Source: Opitutaceae bacterium (GTDB lineage Bacteria; Verrucomicrobiota; Verrucomicrobiia; Opitutales; Opitutaceae). Taken from it: DNA of 42,236 nt. Numbering within the stretch: position 1 is the stretch's first letter; every line of letters starts with the position of its first letter. Below are positions 18,749 to 24,979 of the stretch, in pieces. Under the pieces are notes generated by a model. That model ran no database searches, was not told the origin of the DNA, and worked only from the letters and a program-made list of their open reading frames with translations. The stretch lies in the NCBI GenBank assembly GCA_018667915.1, contig JABIRI010000030.1, positions 1-42,236 of the forward strand, in the 5' to 3' direction. Both the position numbers and the translations under genes were made by a program.

Positions 18749-20092
18749 CTAACCTGGAGAGACCTGCGGCAATTCGACCAAAAACTCCGTCACCTCGACC
18801 GTGGAAGAAACCAATCGAATCGTTCCGCCATGAGCGTGAGCAATCTCCCGACAGAGACTAAGGCCGAGACCATTGCCGCGCGTCGCGTGAGATTCGTCGG
18901 TTTGGAAGAATCGCTCAAAAATTCGTTCCCGATTGGTCTCCGTAATCTGCGGACCGCTGTTGCTGATTGTGAATTGAAGCAACCCATTCCGCGATCGAAG
19001 TTGGTAGTCGATCAAACCACCGGGACCGTTGTATTTGGTCGCATTGCTAAACAGGTTGAGAAAGAGGCGATGCAGTTGACAGAAATCACCCTTAACCCAC
19101 AGGCCAGGGTCGATTTTATGCTTCACGACTAGGGCCTGATTTTCCGAGAGCATATCGACATCCTCGGCCATTTCATCGAGGAGTTTACTCAGGTTGATCG
19201 GGGCGTAGTCTGCGCTCGCTTTACCAGCGTCAAATCTAGCCAAGATCAAGAGTTGATCGATGATTTGATGCATGCGATCGACTTCCTGTTGAGCACTGAC
19301 GATTCCCTGTTCGGCCGGATCCGACAGCTGGTGGTTGGCTACGAGCTTCTCCAGTTCGCCTTTGATGATAGTAAGTGGCGTGCTGAGCTCATGGGACGCA
19401 TCCCCCGCAAATCGTTTGGCTTGAAGATAGCTTTTTTCGATGCGGTCCAGCATGCCGTTGAGCACTTCTGTGAACTGCCCGATTTCATCATCCGATCGAA
19501 TAATCGGTAAGCGTGCGGATAAGTCGTTGGTGCCTATCTTGGCAGCCGTCGCTGTCGCATCCCGAATCGGAGCCAAAGAGCGACCTGCCACGAGCCAACT
19601 CATCCACGCAGTGAATAGGCTCACAAGAGGAACCAGCAAGAATTGGATCGAAGCTAAGTCGTCTAGTATGTCGTCGAATTCTTCCAGTTCGAATCCGGTG
19701 ACAACGACCACGCCCTGCCGTTCCGAGCTATAGATGCGCCAACGCGAACCTTGATAGGATTGAATACTAAAACCCAGATCCTCTCGGCCAATTTCAACTA
19801 TCTCGAGAGGGAAACTTGGCGTGCGCCCCAACAAAGCACCGTCGGCCTCAATTACGGCCAGCCCTTCCCCATGCTCAAACTCGTCCTCTTCAAACTCGTC
19901 AGCCTCGACTTCGCCATTCGCAATATCCGCTCTTATCGCCAGAATCTCTATCGCGAGGTGGCCATCTATTGCTTCGAGATCTTCCAGATAAACATAGAAC
20001 CACGTTCCTGCGGCGAGAACGATGAGGGCAAATGCAGTAATCGCCGCCGTGCAACATGCGATTCGGCCTCGAAGCGTCAGGGGATATTTCAT
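18749..20092 (-). CDS. Sensor histidine kinase (PmrB/QseC-like) with acidic periplasmic segment
   Basis: 447 residues: TM1 about 11-36, periplasmic part 37-148, TM2 about 149-170, HAMP to ~225, dimerisation/phosphoacceptor helix with H234 in FAGDASHELSTPL, then the ATPase domain with N-box LFSNATKYN, G1 NSGPQI, F-box ERIFERFFQTD and G2 GNGLGLSL. All catalytic parts are present. The periplasmic segment holds a dense acidic cluster at 61-76 (E61, E63, D65, E66, E68, E69, D70, E71, E73, E76) with several ExxE patterns; in PmrB, ExxE motifs sense Fe(III), so a cationic ligand is likely here (inference). Its ATG overlaps the stop of the response regulator gene (coupled translation). Confidence 0.9.
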   Translation of the reverse strand: MKYPLTLRGRIACCTAAITAFALIVLAAGTWFYVYLEDLEAIDGHLAIEILAIRADIANGEVEADEFEEDEFEHGEGLAVIEADGALLGRTPSFPLEIVEIGREDLGFSIQSYQGSRWRIYSSERQGVVVVTGFELEEFDDILDDLASIQFLLVPLVSLFTAWMSWLVAGRSLAPIRDATATAAKIGTNDLSARLPIIRSDDEIGQFTEVLNGMLDRIEKSYLQAKRFAGDASHELSTPLTIIKGELEKLVANHQLSDPAEQGIVSAQQEVDRMHQIIDQLLILARFDAGKASADYAPINLSKLLDEMAEDVDMLSENQALVVKHKIDPGLWVKGDFCQLHRLFLNLFSNATKYNGPGGLIDYQLRSRNGLLQFTISNSGPQITETNRERIFERFFQTDESHATRGNGLGLSLCREIAHAHGGTIRLVSSTVEVTEFLVELPQVSPG

Positions 20093-20760
20093 TCGGCGGC
20101 AATGGAGTAACCGACTCCACGAACGGTTTGAATGAGTTTCGGAGAGAAGCCCTCATCGATTTTTCCCCGAAGCCGACGCACCGCGACATCAATCACATTG
20201 GTTTCTGGGTCGAACTGATAGCCCCAAATTTTTTGGCTGAGAAACGTGCGCGATAGCACCCGGCCGGGACTGCTTAGAAAGGTCTCCAGTAGCGCAAATT
20301 CTCGGGACGTGAGTTCGATCTGCTTGTCCCCCCGTGTTACTGTGCGTTGGTGAAGATTGAGCGAGAGGTCAGCGAGCGTGAGGACCGTCAACGAATCCCC
20401 TGTTCGGCGGCGAATAATCGCCCGCAACCGAGCGACCAGTTCGATGACGGAAAAGGGTTTGGGTAGGTAATCGTCTGCTCCGATCTCGAGCCCTTCTACG
20501 CGTTCATTCACATCGCCACGAGCGCTCAGGAGAATTACCGGAACCGGACTGTGTTGGGCACGTAATTTACGTAACAGGCTAAGTCCGTCGCGCCCGGGAA
20601 GCATGATGTCGAGGACCAGCGCATCGAAGTTTTCGTTGGTGGCGATCCGCAACCCATCATCACCGTTTCCACAAACTTCCACCGCCCAGCCCTGCTCGGT
20701 CAAACCAGACGCAATGAGGGAGGCGACCTTTCTTTCATCTTCAATAACGAGGATTCGCAC
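20089..20760 (-). CDS. OmpR/PhoB-family response regulator
   Basis: 223 residues from the GTG at 20760 (MRILVIEDERKV); an ATG 15 codons upstream adds a non-conserved-looking leader. Receiver domain: acidic pocket E8/D9, phosphoacceptor D51 in LVLDIMLPG, T/S position S79 in LLSARG, K101 in LPKPFS. The winged-helix DNA-binding domain covers about 130-223 (ELTSREFALLETFLSSPGRVLSRTFL ... VIDVAVRRLRGKID ... TVRGVGYSI). The stop overlaps the kinase ATG. The likely DNA targets are the ATTAC boxes upstream of itself and of the GT2-GtrA gene. The pair would act as a PmrAB/PhoPQ-like regulator of the neighbouring glycosyltransferases (inference from context). Confidence 0.92.
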   Translation of the reverse strand: MRILVIEDERKVASLIASGLTEQGWAVEVCGNGDDGLRIATNENFDALVLDIMLPGRDGLSLLRKLRAQHSPVPVILLSARGDVNERVEGLEIGADDYLPKPFSVIELVARLRAIIRRRTGDSLTVLTLADLSLNLHQRTVTRGDKQIELTSREFALLETFLSSPGRVLSRTFLSQKIWGYQFDPETNVIDVAVRRLRGKIDEGFSPKLIQTVRGVGYSIAAE

Positions 20761-20813
20761 GTGCTGATCCCTAGGCCGAAAAGGAAGATAAACGAGTCTA
20801 TTCAACCACCGAG

Positions 20814-20851
20814 ATTACACCATCATGAGTATTAAATTACGGTGATGTAAT
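20814..20851. promoter_or_regulatory. ATTAC-box region upstream of the two-component system
   Basis: ATTAC occurs at 20814-20818 and 20836-20840 on the plus strand (22 bp apart, two helical steps of 11) and again on the minus strand at 20847-20851, 11 bp further. The last two form an inverted repeat ATTAC-N6-GTAAT. The region is 54-91 bp before the GTG at 20760 and fits autoregulation. The rest of the gap to 21063 holds nothing else I can identify. Confidence 0.5.
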
Positions 20852-21063
20852 CTTCCGGACCGACGCCACCAATTTGACCTAGGCCGGCGCATTAATCGGT
20901 CGCCCCACCAGCGACTGGAAAGATATTCGGAGTTATTTTCACTACAGGAAATCGCACAGTTTTAGGTCTCCTCGGATGCGCATGTTTCCCCCTTTGGGCA
21001 ATAAACCCCGCACTTCGGCAGCAGTCTGGCGGGAGCAATCGCAAAGACAATGCAAGCGTTTGG

Positions 21064-21803
21064 TTAGCGATCGGTGACGTGTAAGAAGGAAGTCTTCTTT
21101 TTAAGGGTTCGGAGTGTCGCCCAAATTAGGAAGGCGGCGCCGAGAAAGGCGAAGCGAACCGTCCCGAGATCCCAGCTGCCGTGGAGGCGCAGCTCACCCA
21201 AAACTTCGAAGAGCGTGAACGTCAGAACCACGGCGAAGAAACCGTTGTATTCCCTTTTCAGCACGTTCCTGAACGAGAAGGGCAGATTCGGTCGGCGGAA
21301 CCCCTGAAGCTTGGGAATGATCGCCGGCGTATGCTTGGTCCACTCCAGATATTGCACCCCAATTTTCGCCGTAGGTAACACTCCTCGGCGAAAATTATCC
21401 GCTCGTAGTAGATGAAAAATGCGAGCGTGAAGATGAGGGTGAAGGGAAGCGAATGGAAGAAGAGCACCACGCCGAGGAACATGGAATAGTTCCCCAAATA
21501 CAGGGGGTTTCGCACCAGCGAATATATCCCCGTGGTGTTGGGCGTGTCGGCGATCTGGGCCTTGGCGTTGCGGCCCGAGGTGTTCTTGGGCGTGTAGCCG
21601 ATAGTATAACACCGGATCAATAGCCCCAGGAGAGATACCCCGAGGCAAGTGAGGTCCCAATACCGATCCCATGTGGCTGAATGCCCGATATAGCGGTAAT
21701 CGAGCATCATGTAAAAGCCAGCGGTCACAAAGGTAATGGGTAGGTAGCTGCGCCAGCGGAATAACCAACTCCCGGATTCTTCAAGTTCTTCAATGAGTGC
21801 CAT
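21064..21803 (-). pseudogene. Isoprenylcysteine carboxyl methyltransferase (ICMT)-like membrane methyltransferase, frameshifted at ~21370
   Basis: The frame starting at the ATG 21803 encodes a membrane protein with IRCYTIGYTPKNTSGRN, LVRNPLYLGNYSMFLG and YYERIIFAEECYLRRK, a pattern of ICMT/phospholipid-methyltransferase-like enzymes (RNP.Y.gn and E motifs). After CGGCGAAAATTGGG the frame turns to non-family sequence. The natural continuation (GVQYLEWTKHTPAIIP, then LPFSFRNVLKREYNGFFAVV and a final TM with a basic end) lies in another frame ending at 21064. Adding one A to the AAAA run rejoins them as RRKIGVQYLEW, giving 246 residues. Likely a SAM-dependent methyltransferase of a lipid or prenyl group. 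It may be intact in the cell if the gap is a sequencing error. Confidence 0.75.
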
Positions 21804-22135
21804 GATCGTATATACGCATTGTTGATGGGTTCAGGATCAGCAGGCGGGTTCACCACATCTACCCGATTGGATGCGGCTGGATAGCATCGCCGCGTCCCGT
21901 GGTTTTAATCGACTCGAGTGGTCGTAGAAAGCGGTGGTTGAGAGGCGAGTTGCACCCCCGGATAGATTTTGGGAGTTAGGTGGAATTATTTTTTTCATCA
22001 TCGGTATGACCACCCATCCGCACTGCCGTTAGATTTATGACTTTGATGTCATCATATCGTTAAGAAGGGGGCGCGGCGCTCCGCTTTGAAAATTATCCGT
22101 GTCTATCGGGGTGAATCCGTGGTTAATTTTCGGCC
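21804..22135. other. Non-coding stretch with a 10-bp-period repeat at 22095-22124
   Basis: No gene is supported in these 332 bp. Near the right end three decamers follow each other: ATCCGTGTCT, ATCGGGGTGA, ATCCGTGGTT (22095-22124), an imperfect tandem repeat with a 10-bp period. The rest is unremarkable, moderately AT-rich sequence that must hold the promoters of the two flanking divergent genes. Confidence 0.5.
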
Positions 22136-22618
22136 TTGGAAAACGAATGTCATTTTTCGCCGGATCGGGTGCACCGTTACTCGCTGATCCATCGGTTCAA
22201 CCCGCTCATGGGCGGTAATCGCCTGATGTTGTGGATCGGGCTCAATCCGAGCACGGCCGACGAACAAAAACTCGACCCTACCCTCACCCGCATCGCCCGG
22301 TTTTCGGAACGTGAGGGCATGGACGGATTTTGGATGGGCAACCTGTTCGGGATGCGCGCCACCGACCCGAAGGTCATGAAAGCCGCTCCCGATCCAGCCG
22401 GCCCCGAGAATGATGCCGCGCTACTCGAAGCTGCCGCCCAATGCGAAAAAGTGGTCGCGGCCTGGGGCGTGCACGGCGAGTTCCTCGACCGCGCAAATCA
22501 CACCATCAAACTGCTCGCCGATTTCGATCTCTGGTGCGTCGGTCAAACCAAAGACGGTCACCCGCGCCACCCGCTCTACGTGCGCGCCGATCAGCCGCTG
22601 GTGCGGTGGGAGCCGTAA
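22136..22618 (+). CDS. DUF1643 domain protein
   Basis: 160 residues starting at a TTG (22136), the only start that keeps the conserved N-terminus (RYSLIHRFNPLMGGNRLMLWIGLNPSTADEQKLDPTLTRIARFSEREG). MGNLFGMRATDP, ENDAAL and VAAWGVHG are further family hallmarks; DUF1643 length is normally 150-170, so the gene is complete. Function is unknown; these genes often sit in accessory regions. Its last 28 codons recur at 23668-23754 with identical residues but different third bases. It lies at the left edge of a small toxin-antitoxin island. Confidence 0.88.
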   Translation: MENECHFSPDRVHRYSLIHRFNPLMGGNRLMLWIGLNPSTADEQKLDPTLTRIARFSEREGMDGFWMGNLFGMRATDPKVMKAAPDPAGPENDAALLEAAAQCEKVVAAWGVHGEFLDRANHTIKLLADFDLWCVGQTKDGHPRHPLYVRADQPLVRWEP

Positions 22619-22713
22619 GCGAACGTTTTCGATCAAGCATTAACGTTACCTTGGTGTTATTCAATCGGTAGGATTTCCCTTGAATAGCAGGGAATCAAAT
22701 TTGGACTGAAATC

Positions 22714-23232
22714 GTGCCGGCTGAAGAATCCTTCAAGATAACACCCCTCGATACCTCCATTCACCAACGAGAGGAATTCGACTGTGGTGTAGGCAGCCTG
22801 AATAACTATTTGGCAAAGCAGGCCCGGTTGGACGTAAAACGCTCCGCGGCCGGCTGCTGGGTCTTAATCGAATCCGATGACCCTACGAAAATCATAGGCT
22901 ACTATACGATTTCGACCGCCGCCGTTCTCGCGGAGGAACTCGACACCGTCCCCCAAACCACCCGAAAACACTTTCCCAACTATCCCCAGATCGGAGCACT
23001 TTTGCTGGGTCGGCTCGCCGTAGCTCTTAAACGTCACGGCCAAGGCTTGGGCGGGATTCTTCTCATCGATGCACTACGTCGCTGTCGCTACTTGGAGATC
23101 CCCGCCGTATTGGTTTTGGTTGATCCCAAAGATGAATCGGCAATCCGATTTTATCAAAAATTTGGCTTCCGCCATCTCAATGAAACACGGATGTTCCTGC
23201 CCATGCGCGAGGTGGACGCTTGGCTCAAATAA
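22714..23232 (+). CDS. GNAT-family acetyltransferase toxin (TacT/AtaT-like)
   Basis: 172 residues from a GTG at 22714. Typical TacT-type features: FDCGVGSLNNYLAKQARLDVKR (22-43 region), a strand with IIGYYTIS (60-67), the acetyl-CoA-binding segment LGRLAVALKRHGQGLGGILL (98-117), and FYQKFGF (146-152) with the Tyr147 general-acid position. Toxins of this class acetylate the amino group of charged tRNA and stop translation. The DUF1778 antitoxin gene is next to it but on the opposite strand, tail to tail with a 6-bp gap, rather than upstream in the same operon as is usual. The P-loop reads HGQGLG rather than (R/Q)xxGxG. Confident as GNAT of this group; toxicity is inferred. Confidence 0.86.
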   Translation: MPAEESFKITPLDTSIHQREEFDCGVGSLNNYLAKQARLDVKRSAAGCWVLIESDDPTKIIGYYTISTAAVLAEELDTVPQTTRKHFPNYPQIGALLLGRLAVALKRHGQGLGGILLIDALRRCRYLEIPAVLVLVDPKDESAIRFYQKFGFRHLNETRMFLPMREVDAWLK

Positions 23233-23238
23233 TAGCGA

Positions 23239-23562
23239 CTACCTGTTGTCCAAATCACTCTCCACTGACTTCTGATAACGCTTTTTTGCGCGAACCACAC
23301 TGGCGGGTGATTTCCTAACTGGAGCCAATAACGCACCCATCAATCGTTGAGATTCTTCCGCACTTAATCGCAATAACCGAGCGTCCTCCATCACCCGCGA
23401 CGCGGCGGCCTTGGCCTCTGTAATCACGAACTCGGCCAATGATGCACCCTTTAATTCTGCGGCTCGTGCTATCACGAGTTTGTCCTCCGGCGATACACGC
23501 GCAACTAGCCTCGCGCTCTTTGTAGCACGACGAGGAGTTTGAGTTGCGGCGATGGTGGTCAT
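23239..23562 (-). CDS. DUF1778 family antitoxin (ribbon-helix-helix)
   Basis: 107 residues from the ATG at 23562; the frame open to 23730 is read antisense through the DUF1643 remnant and should not be used. N-terminal ribbon-helix-helix: KSARLVARVSPEDKLVIARAAELKGASLAEFVITEA. The C-terminal toxin-binding tail is LSAEESQRLMGALLAPVRKSP, the counterpart of the family's antitoxin motif. TacA/AtaR-type antitoxins bind and neutralise GNAT toxins and repress their operon. Here it converges on the GNAT gene, so it cannot repress the toxin simply by sharing its promoter. GTGTG-N9-CACAC (23573-23591) immediately upstream is a candidate operator. Confidence 0.85.
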   Translation of the reverse strand: MTTIAATQTPRRATKSARLVARVSPEDKLVIARAAELKGASLAEFVITEAKAAASRVMEDARLLRLSAEESQRLMGALLAPVRKSPASVVRAKKRYQKSVESDLDNR

Positions 23563-23572
23563 CGCATGAAAC

Positions 23573-23591
23573 GTGTGCACAATCGTCACAC
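23573..23591 (-). promoter_or_regulatory. Candidate operator before DUF1778 antitoxin
   Basis: GTGTG (23573-23577) and CACAC (23587-23591) form an inverted repeat with a 9-nt spacer, 11-29 bp upstream of the antitoxin ATG. Position and symmetry suit a ribbon-helix-helix autorepressor site. Short half-sites mean chance is possible. Confidence 0.4.
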
Positions 23592-23667
23592 ATCGCAAGC
23601 TCAACCTGAACTCGCCTTGACGCCTCGCGCTGCTCACGTGGTGGGTCCCCCCGCAGACCACAATCCT

Positions 23668-23754
23668 TGGTGCGTCGGTCAGACCAAAGATGGTCATCCC
23701 CGACATCCCCTCTACGTCCGTGCCGACCAACCGCTCGTGCGGTGGGAGCCGTAG
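23668..23754 (+). pseudogene. 3' remnant of a second DUF1643 gene
   Basis: These 28 codons plus stop encode WCVGQTKDGHPRHPLYVRAD and the QPLVRWEP end, identical in every residue to the end of the DUF1643 gene at 22532-22618. At DNA level 12 codons differ, all silently, and the stop is TAG rather than TAA. No DUF1643 sequence precedes it. The frame remains open back to 23539 but with unrelated sequence. It is therefore a fragment of a diverged homologue, not a fresh duplicate. Confidence 0.85.
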
Positions 23755-23764
23755 GATCTCGCGG

Positions 23765-24166
23765 TCACGCGTAGTTGACCACTTGTAATCCCGGCACGCG
23801 GGTAAAGTGAGTCACATTACGAGTGAGCAACGGTGCTTCATGGGCCAATGCGGTAGCTGCGATCCAAGTATCGTTGGGGCCTATCGGTCGTCCTTTTTGC
23901 CTCAGGTCTTTGCTTAATCGGCCATAACTTTCAGCAACTTTCCGGCTGATCGAGATCAACTCAAATTCACTCCGAAACTTGGTCACAATAGGTTGATTCA
24001 AATCTCCAACGCCCTCAAGAAACTCCCCCCAAACGACGACCGAAACTTTCACCTCAACATTGGGGTTGGATTCGAGCCATTCGAGCGCGCTTGCGTAATG
24101 TGGATTGCGTTCCGACCGCTGTAAATCGATCAAAAATGTGCTATCGGCGAAAATCACGATTCCCAT
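23765..24166 (-). CDS. PIN-domain toxin, VapC family
   Basis: 133-residue PIN ribonuclease. Acidic metal-binding residues are D8 (IFADSTFLIDL), E48 (VVWGEFLEG) and D99 (IGPNDTWIAATALAH), followed by PLLTRNVTHFTRVPGL, the usual VapC ending. Length is normal. VapC toxins cut tRNA or rRNA. The start ATG at 24166 overlaps the end of the VapB-type gene by 13 bp, the classic coupled arrangement. The stop is only 10 bp from the DUF1643 remnant, so this pair and the GNAT/DUF1778 pair are neighbours in one toxin-antitoxin island. Confidence 0.9.
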   Translation of the reverse strand: MGIVIFADSTFLIDLQRSERNPHYASALEWLESNPNVEVKVSVVVWGEFLEGVGDLNQPIVTKFRSEFELISISRKVAESYGRLSKDLRQKGRPIGPNDTWIAATALAHEAPLLTRNVTHFTRVPGLQVVNYA

Positions 24167-24399
24167 TTGCTAGGAGCAGGCACGTCTTCTTTCTGCGCCC
24201 GATCTAAGTAGGCAATCTGTTCTTCGGTAAGACGATCAGGGTTAGTTCGGAGCCACTCCGCCAGTGCTCCCGCGGTGCCCTTTTTTCGCGGCCATTCGGC
24301 ACGCTTGATGACCTTGGAGAACGACTCTTTCTCCTGCTGGCGGGCCGAACGCAGTCGTTCATACGCCTCCATATCAACTGAGATGGTTTTCGTAGCCAT
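24154..24399 (-). CDS. VapB-type antitoxin (VapB/DUF217-like)
   Basis: 81 residues from the ATG at 24399 (ATKTISVDMEAYERLRSARQ); a second ATG four codons upstream (24411) is possible. The N-terminus with KTISVDMEAYERL and ESFSKVIKRA matches the short VapB antitoxins that precede PIN toxins. The C-terminal part (LAEWLRTNPDRLTEEQIAYLDRAQ) would wrap around the toxin. It overlaps vapC by 13 bp. Two large palindromes sit directly upstream (24399-24418 and 24437-24466) and are likely the autorepression sites; one overlaps both possible start codons. Confidence 0.85.
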   Translation of the reverse strand: MATKTISVDMEAYERLRSARQQEKESFSKVIKRAEWPRKKGTAGALAEWLRTNPDRLTEEQIAYLDRAQKEDVPAPSKWES

Positions 24400-24418
24400 G
24401 CATGCATACATGCATGCA
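24399..24418 (-). promoter_or_regulatory. Inverted repeat over the vapB start
   Basis: TGCATGCAT-AC-ATGCATGCA is a perfect 9-bp inverted repeat with a 2-nt spacer covering both candidate ATG codons of the antitoxin gene. It may be an operator, and as RNA it could hide the start in a hairpin. Confidence 0.65.
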
Positions 24419-24436
24419 CATTAGGAAAAGACAAGA

Positions 24437-24466
24437 TTGTTGGTTTTAATATATTAAAACCAACAA
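24437..24466. promoter_or_regulatory. Perfect 30-bp palindrome upstream of vapB
   Basis: The left half is TTGTTGGTTTTAATA and the right half is its exact reverse complement. The AT-rich centre (TAATATATTA) could hold the -10 region. It lies 26-67 bp before the antitoxin start and is the best candidate for the VapBC autoregulatory operator. Confidence 0.7.
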
Positions 24467-24518
24467 GTTAGAGTGGTTCGGGGTTGATCAAAAGGCACTG
24501 CTGCCATTCAGTTGAAGC

Positions 24519-24586
24519 TGTCGGGCATAAAGCCCGACCCACGGCTAAGCACGGTGGAGTGGGTGGGTCGGGCTTTATGCCCGACA
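24519..24586. repeat. GTCGGGC composite palindrome
   Basis: Two perfect 24-bp arms (24519-24542 and 24563-24586) flank a 20-nt spacer. Each arm is the unit TGTCGGGCATAAAGCCCGAC followed by CCAC, itself a hairpin. Same family as 1994-2065. Located between the vapB promoter and the end of the small membrane protein gene. Confidence 0.88.
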
Positions 24587-24595
24587 ACATTCTGC

Positions 24596-24949
24596 TCACG
24601 CCTTCGGCTTCGCTCCGAACATACCAACGGTGTAGCCATGGTCGCGGAGGTAGCGGGTCGCGCGGGCGTTGATGACGAGTAGGATCACCAGGTTTAGAAA
24701 CGGGATCACCATGCCCATGGCCATGAGGACAATCAGGACTAGGCTGATGTTCAGTTCTTGCGACATCCGCACGATGCCCAGCACGGCCAATACGATCGCC
24801 ACCAATATCAACGGCGCCCGAATCAATGCGCCTTCGGGCACCAGTAACAGCGGCACCGTCAGCAGATTCAGCATGATTGCCCAAACCGCAAAACGCTGGC
24901 CCGAACACACGCGCGCGGCTTGCGCGCGCTCTGCTGACTCTTGATTCAC
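24596..24949 (-). CDS. Small membrane protein downstream of pyruvate carboxylase
   Basis: 117 residues from a GTG at 24949. Three hydrophobic segments (about 22-37, 43-59, 69-92) are followed by a conserved-looking basic end, NARATRYLRDHGYTVGMFG. The C-terminal pattern recurs in small inner-membrane proteins of unknown function. It starts 30 bp after the pyc stop on the same strand, so it is probably on the pyc message. No function proposed. Confidence 0.7.
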   Translation of the reverse strand: MNQESAERAQAARVCSGQRFAVWAIMLNLLTVPLLLVPEGALIRAPLILVAIVLAVLGIVRMSQELNISLVLIVLMAMGMVIPFLNLVILLVINARATRYLRDHGYTVGMFGAKPKA

Positions 24950-24979
24950 TGAATCGACTTTCGTTTTTCCGACCGGTGA

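Noticed and set aside
18545-20851. A phage or mobile island boundary
   Set aside because: No integrase, transposase, tRNA or terminal repeats near the two-component system; the palindromic and ATTAC motifs explain the non-coding sequence better.
23539-23754. 71-codon plus-strand frame ending in DUF1643-like sequence
   Set aside because: Only the last 28 codons match DUF1643; the front part is antisense to the antitoxin promoter region. Treated as a remnant, not a gene.
24519-24586. Rho-independent terminator for the vapBC or pyc side
   Set aside because: The hairpin belongs to the dispersed GTCGGGC family, has a 20-nt loop and no U-tract, so it is better read as a repeat.
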